Origin: Vicinamibacterales bacterium
Lineage (GTDB): Bacteria; Acidobacteriota; Vicinamibacteria; Vicinamibacterales; 2-12-FULL-66-21
Reading direction: 5' to 3'
Length of the DNA: 34,834 bases
Assembly (NCBI GenBank): GCA_035699745.1
Contig: DASSPH010000036.1
Location: 1 to 34,834 of the forward strand
The notes under the pieces are model-generated. The model was not told the origin of the DNA. It saw nothing but the letters and a program-made list of their open reading frames with translations, and made no database searches. Numbering within the stretch: the first letter of the stretch is position 1; each line of letters opens with the position of its first letter. Made by a program: the position numbers and the translations under genes. Below, one piece after another: positions 19,934 through 28,402 of the stretch.

Positions 19934-20431
19934 TCAGGCGGGCGAGCCGCTCAGCTTTGCGGCGGCAGCCTCGACCTTCTCGGCCAGCTTGGTCTTGTAT
20001 TGAGCCAGCTTGTCCGCCATCGCCTTGTCTCCCACGGCCAGGATCTGGGCGGCGAGCACCGCGGCGTTGGTCGCACCGGGCTTGCCGATCGACACGGTCG
20101 CGACGGGAACCCCCGGAGGCATCTGCACCGTCGACAGCAGCGCGTCCAGTCCTTTCAGCGCCGACGAATCGATCGGCACGCCGATCACCGGCAGGATGGT
20201 GTGCGCCGCCACGACGCCGCCGAGATGCGCCGCGGCGCCGGCGCCGACGATGAACACTTTCACGCCGCGCCCGGGGGCCTCCTCCACCAGGCGCATGACG
20301 CGAGCCGGGGAACGATGCGCGCTCGCCACCGTCATTTCGCTGGTGATGCCGAATTCCCTCAGCGTGTCGACCGCCGCCTGCATCACCGGGGCGTCGGAGT
20401 CCGAACCCATCAGGATCAAAACTTGTGGCAT
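19934..20431 (-). CDS. purE: N5-carboxyaminoimidazole ribonucleotide mutase PurE
   Basis: A 165-residue enzyme that moves the carboxyl group from N5-CAIR to CAIR. GSDSDAPVM at 9-17 and SAHRSPAR at 37-44 form the nucleotide site, and AGAAAHLGGVVAAHT carries the mobile His region. Sequence and length fit class I PurE, although LGG replaces the more usual LPG. A class I enzyme needs PurK to make N5-CAIR, and no purK is in this window. The C-terminus is an Ala/Lys-rich helix. It lies 26 bp after purD, with GAGGA 9 nt before the ATG, and so is probably cotranscribed with it. Confidence 0.95.
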   Translation of the reverse strand: MPQVLILMGSDSDAPVMQAAVDTLREFGITSEMTVASAHRSPARVMRLVEEAPGRGVKVFIVGAGAAAHLGGVVAAHTILPVIGVPIDSSALKGLDALLSTVQMPPGVPVATVSIGKPGATNAAVLAAQILAVGDKAMADKLAQYKTKLAEKVEAAAAKLSGSPA

Positions 20432-20457
20432 CTGTCGCTGTCCTCGACACGAAAGGA

Positions 20458-21765
20458 TCAGGAACCGGTTCCTGATCCCTGCTTCTCCTCTAGAAATCTC
20501 ACCGCCTTGCGGCCGATGTCACGGCGGTACTGCATTCCGTCGAACGATATCAGCGATGCCGCCTGGTAGGCGCGGTCAATCGCCGACTGGTAGTCGGGCG
20601 CCGTCGCCACGACGGTGAGCACGCGGCCGCCGGCGGTCACGATCTGCTCGCCGCGACGGGCGGTGCCGGCGTGAAAGACGGTGACGCCGGGGACGCGTCC
20701 GGCGGCCTCGAGCCCCGCGATCGGATCGCCGCTCCGCACCGGTCCGGGATAACCGGCGGCGGCGATGACGACGCCGACCGAAACGCCGGCGGTGAGCGTG
20801 ACGCGGCGTCCGCGCAGATCTCCGTCGGCCGCGGCCGCGAGCAGCGCCAGGAAATCGCCGTCGATCAGCGGCAGCACCGCCTGCGCTTCCGGATCGCCGA
20901 AGCGGACGTTGTACTCGATCACCTTCGGACCGTCGCAGGTCATCATCAACCCGGCGTAGAGGAAGCCGCGATATTCGGTGCCTTCCGCGCGCATGCCGCC
21001 GAGCACGGGCTCGACGATCTCGCGCATGATGCGCGCGTCCATCGCCGCGTCGAGCAGCGGACTCGGCGCAAACGCCCCCATCCCTCCGGTGTTCGGCCCC
21101 TGGTCGCCGTCGAAGATCCGCTTGTGGTCCTGCGCGGACGCGATCGGCAGCGCGCGGGTGCCGTCGCAGAGCGCGAAGAACGAGACTTCCGGCCCCGAGA
21201 GACACTCCTCGACGACGAGACGCGCGCCCGCGGCGCCGAACTGCCGATCGTCCATCGCGGCGCGAATCGCGTCGTGCGCGGCGGCGCGGTCCGCCGCGAT
21301 CACGACCCCTTTTCCCGCGGCGAGTCCGTCGGCCTTCAGCACGACCGGAAAGCCGAACTCGCCGCGATCGACGACGCCGCGCGCCTCCCCGGACGACTCG
21401 CAGACGCGGTAGCGCGCCGTCGGGATCCCGTGGCGCGCCATGAAACCCTTGGCGAACGCCTTGCTGCACTCGAGCTGCGCCGCGGCGCGCGGCGGACCGA
21501 AGATGCGGCGCCCCGCCGCGCGGAAGCGATCGACGACGCCGCGATCCAGCGGCAGCTCGGGACCGATCACCGTGAGATCGATCGACTCACGTAGTGTGAG
21601 CGCGAGCAGCGCATCCGGATCGGACGCCTCGATCGGCACGGTCTGCGCGATCGCGGCGATGCCGGGGTTGCCCGGCGCGCAGAACAGCGCCGCCGGCCGC
21701 TCGCGTCCGAGGCGCCAGGCGAGGGCGTGCTCGCGTCCGCCGCCGCCGGCGATCAAGACCCGCAC
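20458..21765 (-). CDS. purD: Phosphoribosylamine-glycine ligase (GAR synthetase)
   Basis: An ATP-grasp ligase of 435 residues that joins glycine to phosphoribosylamine, the second step of IMP synthesis. GGGGREHALAW at 7-17 is the N-terminal signature. VVLKADGLAAGKGVV near 142-156 and AQDHKRIFDGDQGPNTGGMGA near 213-233 bind ATP and substrate, and EYNVRFGDPEAQ near 288-299 carries the metal ligands. The start is GTG 21765, supported by AGGAG at 21774-21770 with a 4-nt spacer. It is divergent from rpsU and forms a two-gene unit with purE, separate from the main purine operon. Confidence 0.96.
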   Translation of the reverse strand: MRVLIAGGGGREHALAWRLGRERPAALFCAPGNPGIAAIAQTVPIEASDPDALLALTLRESIDLTVIGPELPLDRGVVDRFRAAGRRIFGPPRAAAQLECSKAFAKGFMARHGIPTARYRVCESSGEARGVVDRGEFGFPVVLKADGLAAGKGVVIAADRAAAHDAIRAAMDDRQFGAAGARLVVEECLSGPEVSFFALCDGTRALPIASAQDHKRIFDGDQGPNTGGMGAFAPSPLLDAAMDARIMREIVEPVLGGMRAEGTEYRGFLYAGLMMTCDGPKVIEYNVRFGDPEAQAVLPLIDGDFLALLAAAADGDLRGRRVTLTAGVSVGVVIAAAGYPGPVRSGDPIAGLEAAGRVPGVTVFHAGTARRGEQIVTAGGRVLTVVATAPDYQSAIDRAYQAASLISFDGMQYRRDIGRKAVRFLEEKQGSGTGS

Positions 21766-21787
21766 GAGACTCCTAAGCGGTTGGCGG

Positions 21788-21799
21788 GTAACGAGTTAC
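21788..21799. promoter_or_regulatory. Palindrome upstream of purD, possible operator
   Basis: GTAAC-GA-GTTAC has perfect 5-bp arms and sits 22 bp upstream of the purD start in the purD-rpsU gap. It does not resemble the enterobacterial PurR box. Function is unproven. Confidence 0.25.
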
Positions 21800-21834
21800 G
21801 TGAGGGCGAAGCAGCCCGAGCTTTGCTGCGAGGA

Positions 21835-21862
21835 TTGACGGGCACCTGTGATAGCCTAGCGT
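21835..21862 (+). promoter_or_regulatory. Weak candidate promoter of rpsU
   Basis: TTGACG (21835-21840), a 16-nt spacer and TAGCGT (21857-21862) form a plausible but weak sigma-70 promoter, 64 bp before the rpsU start. Confidence 0.3.
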
Positions 21863-21926
21863 ATTCCGACGGATCCAATGGACCAGACCGGGGGATTACA
21901 GTCGGCCAAGGGGGGTGTAAGCAAGC

Positions 21927-22124
21927 TTGGCTGAAGTGAAAGTGCAGGATGGCGAATCCATCGAGAGCGCGCTACGCCGGTTCAAGCGGAAGGTGCAGCA
22001 GGAAGATATCATCAAGGATATCAAGAAGCACTCCTTCTACCTGAAACCTGGAGATCGCCGCCGCGCCAAGCAGGCGCTCGCGCGTAAGCGGACGCGCAAG
22101 AAGCAGCGCCGCGAATCGGATTAA
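21927..22124 (+). CDS. rpsU: 30S ribosomal protein S21
   Basis: A 65-residue, very basic small-subunit protein. The hallmark ESIESALRRFKRKVQQEDII lies at 10-29 and a Lys/Arg-rich tail follows (KQALARKRTRKKQRRES). The start is a TTG at 21927 preceded by AAGGGGGGTG at 21908-21917. That strong Shine-Dalgarno sequence decides the start; the resulting N-terminus (MAEVKVQDGESIESAL) fits homologues. S21 helps the 30S subunit bind mRNA leaders. It lies 91 bp before a zinc-ribbon gene that is likely cotranscribed. Confidence 0.95.
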   Translation: MAEVKVQDGESIESALRRFKRKVQQEDIIKDIKKHSFYLKPGDRRRAKQALARKRTRKKQRRESD

Positions 22125-22168
22125 GCACACGTTGGGGCCGGGTCCGGATGACCATGCCGGGGCCCGGC

Positions 22169-22189
22169 ATCCCGCCAGGGTGGCGGGAT
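22169..22189. repeat. Hairpin between rpsU and the zinc-ribbon gene
   Basis: ATCCCGCC and GGCGGGAT form a perfect 8-bp stem with a 5-nt loop. No T run follows, so it is more likely an mRNA processing or attenuating structure than a full terminator. Confidence 0.5.
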
Positions 22190-22215
22190 AGCAGGGGCGA
22201 GTGAAAGAGGTAGTG

Positions 22216-22527
22216 ATGGAGTTCCAGGACAAGACTCTCGACTGTGTCGACTGCGGGGCCCCTTTCGTCTGGACTGCCGGCGAGCAGCTGTTCTTCGCCG
22301 ACAAGAACTTCAAGAACGAACCGAAACGCTGCAAGAGCTGCAAGGCGAAGCGCGCGGCGCGCCCGTCGGGCGGCGGCGGCGTCGGCCGCGAGCGCGTGGA
22401 GACGAGCACCAACTGCTCGGCCTGCGGCAAGGAAACCACCGTTCCGTTCCGCCCGACTCAGGGCCGCCCGGTGTTCTGCCGGGAATGCTTCCAGTCCCGC
22501 AAGTTCGCCGGGGCCGGGGGCGCTTAA
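22216..22527 (+). CDS. Small zinc-ribbon domain protein
   Basis: A 103-residue protein with four CxxC pairs: CVDC at 10-13, CKSC near 44-47, CSAC near 72-75 and CREC near 93-96, enough for two zinc sites. The first half (MEFQDKTLDCVDCGAPF, with GEQLFFADKNF following) matches the probable zinc-ribbon family (zf-trcl). A Gly/Arg linker at about 55-65 joins it to a second ribbon-like half resembling the CxxCG domain of CxxC-20/cold-shock-associated small proteins. ATG 22216 was chosen over the in-frame GTG 22201 because AGAGG at 22206-22210 sits 5 nt before it and homologues begin MEFQDK. It probably binds nucleic acid or protein; the role is unknown. It ends 25 bp before a strong terminator. 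Confidence 0.85.
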   Translation: MEFQDKTLDCVDCGAPFVWTAGEQLFFADKNFKNEPKRCKSCKAKRAARPSGGGGVGRERVETSTNCSACGKETTVPFRPTQGRPVFCRECFQSRKFAGAGGA

Positions 22528-22552
22528 CCCCTCGTCGGCGCCATCGCCCAGA

Positions 22553-22583
22553 GGCCACGCATCGGGCGTGGCCTTCCTTTTTT
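22553..22583 (+). terminator. Intrinsic terminator after the rpsU/zinc-ribbon unit
   Basis: GGCCACGC (22553-22560), a 5-nt loop and GCGTGGCC (22566-22573) form an 8-bp GC-rich stem. TTCCTTTTTT (22574-22583) follows directly. This is the clearest rho-independent terminator in the window. Confidence 0.9.
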
Positions 22584-22646
22584 GCGGACCTCCGCGTGCG
22601 GGACCTTCCGCGCCGCGTGAGAGTCTAAGGTCTGAGCACTCGTATC

Positions 22647-23762
22647 ATGTCTACGCGCTGCAGCCGAGTTCGGCGTTCCGTTCTCCCCTTTCTGATCGCG
22701 GTGCCGCTGGCCGCGTGCAACGACGGCGGCGGCAACGGAGCCGGCGCCCCCGGCGCCGCTGGACGCGGCGGCGCGCCGCCGGCGACCCCGGTCGGCATCG
22801 TCACGCTGCAGAACCGCCCGCTCGAGATTGCGTCGGAGTTCATCTCGACGGTCCGCTCCCTCCACTCGACCACGATTCAGCCGCAGGTCGACGGCCGGGT
22901 CACCCGCATCTTCGTGAAGTCCGGCGACGCCGTGCGCGCCGGCGCGCCGATCCTGCAGATCGATCCGGAGAAGCAGACCGCGACGGTGCAGAACACGGAG
23001 TCGCAGCGCGCCGGCCGCGTGTCCGAGGTCGCATACTGGAAGGGGCAGGTCGAGCGGCTGCAGTCGCTGCTCAAGGCCGGCGCGATCAGCCAGAACGAGT
23101 TCGACACCGCGAAACGCAACCTCGACAGCGCCGAAGCCGCGCTCGCCGCGCTCGACGCCCAGGTGCGCGAGGGGCGCGTGCAGCTTCAGTACTTCCGCGT
23201 CACCGCGCCCACCGCCGGCGTGGTGGGAGACATCGCGATCCGTGAAGGGGATCGCGTCACCACGCAGACGGAGATCACCACGATCGACGACAAGGCGGGA
23301 CTCGAAGCCTACATCCAGGTGCCGGTCGGGCAGGCGCCGGATCTCCGCGTCGGGCTGACGACGCAGATCCTCGACGCCGAGGGGAAGGTCATCGCCACCA
23401 ACCCGGTCTCGTTCGTGGCGCCGCGCGTCGACCCGTCGACGCAGACGGTGCTCGCCAAGGCGCTGCTGCGCGACGTGCCGCCCAGCGTCCGGGTGCAGCA
23501 GTTCGTCAAGGTGCGCGTGATCTGGCGATCGGCCCAGGGCCTCACGGTGCCGGTTACCGCCGTGTCGCGCGTCTCCGGCCAGTACTTCGCGTTCGTCGCC
23601 GAGCAGGGGCCGAACGGCCTGACCGCGAAGCAGCGCCCGATCTCGGTCGGCGAGATCCGCGAGAACGAATACATCGTCACCAGCGGCCTCAAGCCCGGCG
23701 AGAAGCTGATCGTCTCGGGGATCCAGAAGATCGCCGACGGCGCGCCGGTCAGGCCCGAATAA
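22647..23762 (+). CDS. RND efflux periplasmic adaptor lipoprotein (MFP/HlyD family)
   Basis: A 371-residue adaptor that links an RND pump to an outer-membrane channel. Residues 1-23 form a lipoprotein signal with lipobox LAAC, Cys24 being the lipidated residue. A Gly/Ala-rich tether follows to about 47. The barrel-sandwich half motif IQPQVDGRVTRIFVKSGDAVRAGAPILQID lies near 76-105. A coiled-coil hairpin covers about 107-170, and the second lipoyl half is FRVTAPTAGVVGDIAIREGD near 190. The order matches AcrA/MexA. The stop overlaps the start of the pump gene by one base (TAATG), so the two are coupled. No TolC-like gene is next to them. Confidence 0.93.
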   Translation: MSTRCSRVRRSVLPFLIAVPLAACNDGGGNGAGAPGAAGRGGAPPATPVGIVTLQNRPLEIASEFISTVRSLHSTTIQPQVDGRVTRIFVKSGDAVRAGAPILQIDPEKQTATVQNTESQRAGRVSEVAYWKGQVERLQSLLKAGAISQNEFDTAKRNLDSAEAALAALDAQVREGRVQLQYFRVTAPTAGVVGDIAIREGDRVTTQTEITTIDDKAGLEAYIQVPVGQAPDLRVGLTTQILDAEGKVIATNPVSFVAPRVDPSTQTVLAKALLRDVPPSVRVQQFVKVRVIWRSAQGLTVPVTAVSRVSGQYFAFVAEQGPNGLTAKQRPISVGEIRENEYIVTSGLKPGEKLIVSGIQKIADGAPVRPE

Positions 23763-26700
23763 TGTTCGTCAACACCTTCATCACCCGGCCGATCCTCGCG
23801 TCGGTCTGCTCGCTGGTCATCATCCTCGCCGGCCTCGTCGCCATCCCGACGATGCCGGTGGCGCAGTATCCGGCGCTCGCGCCGCCGCAGATCTCGGTCA
23901 ACGCGGTCTACACCGGCGCCAACGCGCAGGAAGTCGAGACCGCCGTGACCACGCCGCTCGAGCAGGCGATCAACGGCGTGGAGGGCATGCTCTACATGTC
24001 CTCCTCGAGCACCAACAGCGGCTTCTCGAGCATCAACGTCACCTTCGACATCAGCCGCGATCAGGACCTGGCGCAGGTCGACGTGCAGAACCGCGTGTCG
24101 CAGGCGCTCGGCCGCCTGCCCACGGAAGTGCGCGCGCTCGGCATCACCGTCAACAAGCAGAACACCGGCTTCGTGATGGCGGCGGGCGTGTTCGCGGAGG
24201 GCGGCGAGTACGACTCGCTGTTCCTCAGCAACTACATCGACGTCTACGTGAAGGACGCGCTGAAACGCGTCCCCGGCGTGGCGGACGTCATGATCTTCGG
24301 CGAGCGCAAGTACTCGATGCGCCTGTGGCTGGACCCGCAGCGGCTGGCGGCGCGGCAGCTCACCGCCGGCGACGTCACCAGCGCGCTGCGCGAGCAGAAC
24401 ATCCAGGTCGCCGCCGGCGCGCTCGGCCAGTCGCCCGCGCCGAAGGGACAGCTGTATCAGCTGAGCGTCCGCGTCGAAGGCCGCCTGCCCGACGCGCCCG
24501 ATTTCGACAACATCATCCTCAAGTCCGGCGCCGACGGATCGCTGGTGCGCCTCAAGGACGTCGGCTACGCCCAGCTGGGAGCCGAGACCTACGCCGCCGA
24601 GCTGCGGTTCCAGGGCCAGGACGCGGTCGGCTTCGGCGTCATCCAGCTGCCGTCGGCGAATGCGCTCGACGTCTCGCGCGGCGTCCGCGAGGAGATTCAG
24701 CGGCTGTCGGCCTCGTTTCCTCCGGGGCTCCGCCTGCAGATCGCCCTGGACACGACCGAGGTGGTCAGCGACTCGATCCGCGAAGTGCTGAAGACGCTCG
24801 CCGAAGCGATCGTGCTCGTCGTCATCGTCATCTTCGTGTTCCTGCAGACGTGGCGCAGCACGATCATCCCGACGATCACCATCCCGGTGTCGCTCATCGG
24901 CGCCTTCGCGTTCATCAAGCTGATGGGCTTCTCCATCAACACGCTGACGCTGTTCGGCATCATCCTCGCCACCGGCATCGTCGTCGACGACGCGATCGTC
25001 GTGATCGAGAACATCGAGCGGCACATCCAGGAATACCGCAAGCCGGCGCGGCAGGCGGCGATCGACGCGATGCGCGAGGTGCTGGGCGCGGTGATCGCGA
25101 CCGCGCTCGTGCTGATCGCGGTGTTCGTGCCGATCGCGTTCTTCCCGGGCACCACCGGACGGCTCTACGCGCAGTTCGCGATCACCATCGCCTTCGCGGT
25201 GGCGCTGTCGGCGTTCAACGCGGTGACGCTGACGCCGGCGCTGTCGGCGCTGCTGCTGGATCGCGAGAGCCACCGCAAGGGACGCTTCTTCTCGCTGTTC
25301 GAGCGCGGCATCACGTCCGGCACCAACACCTACGTCCGGTTCCTGAAGCGCGGCATGCGATCGCGCTGGGCCCTGGTCGCGCTGTTCGCCGTCTCCCTGG
25401 GGCTGACCTACTGGGTCAACGCGAGGGTGCCGCGGTCGTTCCTGCCGGAGGAGGATCTCGGCTACTTCCTGACCGTCGTGCAGGCGCCGGCGGGCTCGTC
25501 GCTGGAGTACACCGGCAACATCGCCCGGCAGGCCGAGAACATCCTCAAGCAGGATCGAGACATCATGTCGATGTTCTCGGTGATGGGATTCAGCTTCTCC
25601 GGCGCGGCGCCGAACCAGGGGATCATGTTCATCCGGCTCAAGCCGTTCGACGAACGGAAAGGGGCGGGACACTCGGCGCAGGCGGTGATCGGCCGGGTGA
25701 TGCCGAAGCTGATGTCGATTCCGGGCGCGGTGGTGGTCTCGATCGCGCCGGCATCGATCCCGGGCCTCAGCCGCTACGGCGGGTTCGAGTTCCAGGTGCT
25801 CGATCAGACCGGCACCGACATCGCGACGCTGACCCGCGGCGCCTACGGCGTGATGGGCGCGGCGGCGCAGTCGCCGCTGCTGCGCGGCGTGTTCACCTCC
25901 TTCACCTCGAACGATCCGCAGCTGCTGGTCAGCATCGACCGCCAGCGCGCGCTCGCCGCCGGCGTGCCGCTGAACGAGATCACCAGCGCGATGCAGACGT
26001 TCCTCGGCTCGTCGTACGTGAACGACTTCCAGTTCAACAACCGCGCGTATCGCGTCTACGTCCAGGCGGAGCCGAGTTACCGGGCGAGTCCGCAGGATCT
26101 GCGGCAGCTCTACGCCCGCGCGCGCACCGGCCAGATGGTGCCGCTCGAGAGCCTGGTGACGGTCAAGGAGACGACGGCGCCGCAGGTCATCAGTCACTTC
26201 AACCTGTTCCGGGCGGCGACGCTGAACGGATCACCGGCGCCCGGAGTGAGCTCCGGCATCGCCCTGAAAGAGATGGAGCGGGTCGCGACCAGCGCCCTGC
26301 CGCCGGGCATGACCTACGCGTGGTCGGGGATCTCGCTGGAAGAGACCAAGGCGGGGAATCAAGCGGCGCTGATCTTCGGGCTGGCGCTGCTGCTGGTGTA
26401 CCTGACGCTGGCGGCGCAGTACGAGAGCCTGGTCCTGCCGTTCATCGTGCTGCTCGGCGTCCCGATCGCGGTGCTCGGCGCGCTGTCGGCGCAGTGGGCG
26501 CGCGGCCTGGCGAACGACGTCTACTGCCAGGTCGGACTGGTCATGCTGATCGGCCTGTCGGCCAAGAACGCGATCCTGATCGTCGAGTTCGCCGAACAGC
26601 TGCGGCATCGCGGCATGTCGATCGTCGACGCCGCGGTCGAAGCGGCGCGCATCCGGCTGAGGCCGATCCTGATGACGTCGCTGGCGTTCATCCTCGGCGT

Positions 26701-26890
26701 GCTGCCGCTGGTGTTCGCGACGGGCGCGGGCCAGGAAGCGCGCCACTCGGTGGGCACGGCGGTGGCGGGCGGGATGTTCGTCTCGACGTTCCTCAACGTC
26801 ATTTTCATCCCCGTCCTCTACGTGGTGATCGAAACGCTGCGCGAGCGGGTCGCCGGAGCGCCGCCGCAGACCGGCCAGAGCCACGCCTAG
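23762..26890 (+). CDS. RND multidrug efflux transporter, HAE1 (AcrB-like) family
   Basis: A 1042-residue inner-membrane proton antiporter. It begins FVNTFITRPILASVCSLVI with helix 1, followed by the periplasmic porter domains, including ISVNAVYTGANAQEVETAV. Helices 2-6 follow from about 345 and contain Asp409-Asp410 in GIVVDDAIVVIENIER, the proton relay of TM4. The second repeat has Lys935 in LIGLSAKNAILIVEF (TM10). Length and motifs match AcrB/MexB. Together with the upstream adaptor it should export hydrophobic compounds through an outer-membrane channel encoded elsewhere. Substrates cannot be read from the sequence. No regulator gene is adjacent. Confidence 0.97.
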   Translation: MFVNTFITRPILASVCSLVIILAGLVAIPTMPVAQYPALAPPQISVNAVYTGANAQEVETAVTTPLEQAINGVEGMLYMSSSSTNSGFSSINVTFDISRDQDLAQVDVQNRVSQALGRLPTEVRALGITVNKQNTGFVMAAGVFAEGGEYDSLFLSNYIDVYVKDALKRVPGVADVMIFGERKYSMRLWLDPQRLAARQLTAGDVTSALREQNIQVAAGALGQSPAPKGQLYQLSVRVEGRLPDAPDFDNIILKSGADGSLVRLKDVGYAQLGAETYAAELRFQGQDAVGFGVIQLPSANALDVSRGVREEIQRLSASFPPGLRLQIALDTTEVVSDSIREVLKTLAEAIVLVVIVIFVFLQTWRSTIIPTITIPVSLIGAFAFIKLMGFSINTLTLFGIILATGIVVDDAIVVIENIERHIQEYRKPARQAAIDAMREVLGAVIATALVLIAVFVPIAFFPGTTGRLYAQFAITIAFAVALSAFNAVTLTPALSALLLDRESHRKGRFFSLFERGITSGTNTYVRFLKRGMRSRWALVALFAVSLGLTYWVNARVPRSFLPEEDLGYFLTVVQAPAGSSLEYTGNIARQAENILKQDRDIMSMFSVMGFSFSGAAPNQGIMFIRLKPFDERKGAGHSAQAVIGRVMPKLMSIPGAVVVSIAPASIPGLSRYGGFEFQVLDQTGTDIATLTRGAYGVMGAAAQSPLLRGVFTSFTSNDPQLLVSIDRQRALAAGVPLNEITSAMQTFLGSSYVNDFQFNNRAYRVYVQAEPSYRASPQDLRQLYARARTGQMVPLESLVTVKETTAPQVISHFNLFRAATLNGSPAPGVSSGIALKEMERVATSALPPGMTYAWSGISLEETKAGNQAALIFGLALLLVYLTLAAQYESLVLPFIVLLGVPIAVLGALSAQWARGLANDVYCQVGLVMLIGLSAKNAILIVEFAEQLRHRGMSIVDAAVEAARIRLRPILMTSLAFILGVLPLVFATGAGQEARHSVGTAVAGGMFVSTFLNVIFIPVLYVVIETLRERVAGAPPQTGQSHA

Positions 26891-26939
26891 AAGTCATCCC
26901 TGAGGGAGCCTTTTCGACCCGCCAGAGTTGAAGCTCGAC

Positions 26940-26971
26940 AGCGCCGGAAACCGCGGATAGGATCCGGCGCT
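26940..26971. repeat. Hairpin directly before the subtilase Shine-Dalgarno site
   Basis: AGCGCCGGA (26940-26948) and TCCGGCGCT (26963-26971) form a perfect 9-bp stem with a 14-nt loop. The stem ends one base before GGAGG (26972-26976), the ribosome site of the peptidase gene. It lies 50 bp after the RND pump gene and lacks a T tract. Confidence 0.6.
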
Positions 26972-26980
26972 GGAGGTTCG

Positions 26981-28246
26981 ATGGGGTCCGCTCTCCGTAC
27001 CGTATTCATCGCATCGCTCTGCGTGGCCGCGTCCGCGGCTCATGCCGCGGCGCAGTCCGCCGCCGGCGGCACGCCGGTCATCGTCACGTTCAAGAGCACG
27101 GTCGACTTCGCGCCGTTCGAGCGGGAGTTCGCGGCCGACGAGCGGACCCAGCGTCCCACGGCGGCGTACCACTCGCGCGCCGTGCTCGGCGCGGTGATGT
27201 CGCTCGAGCGCCGTCACGCGTTCCGCGCCCAGGGGTTCTTCAGCCGCGCGCTGCAGGGCTTCTCGGCGTCGCTCACCGACGCGCAGATCGAGGCGCTGCG
27301 GCGCAACCCGATGGTCGAGACGATCGAGCCCGACGAGCCGCTGTCGCTGTTCCCGATCAGGACCGCGGCGCAGACGGTGGACTGGGGCATTCCGAAAGTG
27401 CACGCCGACCAGAGCACGGCGGCGTCCGGCGACGGCAGCGGCACCGTGACGGGCGTCAATGTCTACGTCATCGACACCGGCGTCGATGCCACGCATCCGG
27501 ACATCAATCTCGTGAACCACGTGTCGTTCTTCCCCGGCGAGGCAAATGCCGACTGCAACGGGCACGGCACGGGCGTCGCCGGCATCATCGCGGCCAGGGA
27601 CAACGGCGACTTCACCGTCGGGGTCGCTCCCGGCGCGCCGGTCACCGGCGTGAAGGTGGTCGGCTGCGCCGGCGTCTCGACGCCGTCGCTGATCATTCAA
27701 GGGGTCGACTGGGTCACGGCAAACGCGGCCAAGCCGGCGGTCGCCAACATCAGCCTCGGCGGCATCCTGCCGATCAACTCGTTGAACCGTGCGGTGGTGA
27801 ACTCGTCGCTGTCCGGCGTGTTCTACGCCGTCGCCGCGGGGAACGGCAATCCGCTGACCGGCCAGGCGATCAACGCCTGCTACAGCTCGCCGGCGGGGGC
27901 GGGCTACAACGTCAACAACGTGCCGAACGGCGTCGCGACGGTGGCGGCGACGGACATCAGCGACCAGGAAGCGGGCTTCAGCAATTTCGGCGTGTGCGTC
28001 AACATCTGGGCTCCGGGCGTTTCGGTCACCGCCCCGTGGCTGATGAGCGAAGGGGGGACGATCACGGCGTCGGGAACGTCGTTCGCCAGCCCGTACGTGG
28101 CGGGCGGCGCGGCGCTGCTGCTCTCGCGCTTCCCCACGCTGCACCCCATCGTGGTCGAGTACATCCTGCTCATCACCGCCGACGTGACCGGGACGCTCAG
28201 CAAGGACGGGGCGCCCATCCGCCGGCTGAACGTCCGGCTGTATTGA
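26981..28246 (+). CDS. Secreted subtilisin-like serine protease (S8, proteinase K-like)
   Basis: A 421-residue preproprotein. A signal peptide covers about 1-24 (ending AHAAAQ). An inhibitor-I9-type prodomain runs from about 32 to 120 (VIVTFKSTVDFAPFERE to MVETIEPDEP). The catalytic domain has Asp165 in VIDTGVD, His195 in NGHGTGVAG, oxyanion Asn288 in AAGNGN and Ser367 in GTSFASPYVAGG, so the triad is complete. Cys pairs in the catalytic domain suggest disulfides. There is no C-terminal anchor. GGAGG 4 nt before the ATG is a strong Shine-Dalgarno site, but a 9-bp hairpin abuts it. It probably degrades external protein. The gene appears monocistronic, between the RND pair and the STAS gene. 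Confidence 0.95.
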   Translation: MGSALRTVFIASLCVAASAAHAAAQSAAGGTPVIVTFKSTVDFAPFEREFAADERTQRPTAAYHSRAVLGAVMSLERRHAFRAQGFFSRALQGFSASLTDAQIEALRRNPMVETIEPDEPLSLFPIRTAAQTVDWGIPKVHADQSTAASGDGSGTVTGVNVYVIDTGVDATHPDINLVNHVSFFPGEANADCNGHGTGVAGIIAARDNGDFTVGVAPGAPVTGVKVVGCAGVSTPSLIIQGVDWVTANAAKPAVANISLGGILPINSLNRAVVNSSLSGVFYAVAAGNGNPLTGQAINACYSSPAGAGYNVNNVPNGVATVAATDISDQEAGFSNFGVCVNIWAPGVSVTAPWLMSEGGTITASGTSFASPYVAGGAALLLSRFPTLHPIVVEYILLITADVTGTLSKDGAPIRRLNVRLY

Positions 28247-28276
28247 TCGGGAACTGGCCGTAAACAGCTGCAATTC

Positions 28277-28306
28277 TTGACTCTATTTCGACTTACGTAG
28301 TACGCT
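28277..28306 (+). promoter_or_regulatory. Promoter of the STAS-domain gene
   Basis: TTGACT (28277-28282), an 18-nt spacer and TACGCT (28301-28306) give a reasonable sigma-70 promoter about 97 bp before the ATG. The AT-rich patch at 28270-28300 stands out from its surroundings. The leader carries no recognised element. Confidence 0.55.
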
Positions 28307-28402
28307 GGCCGGTCGAATTCAGCGAATTGGAAGGGCCGGACCCACAGGGGCTCCGGCCGTCACGCAGCGCGGTCGGGCTGGCAGCGCGAGGAGAACGCGG
28401 CG

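Noticed and set aside
23309-26197. Minus-strand frame of 962 codons opposite the RND pump
   Set aside because: Composition is Arg/His/Glu/Asp-rich antisense of a strongly conserved pump gene; no motif is seen.
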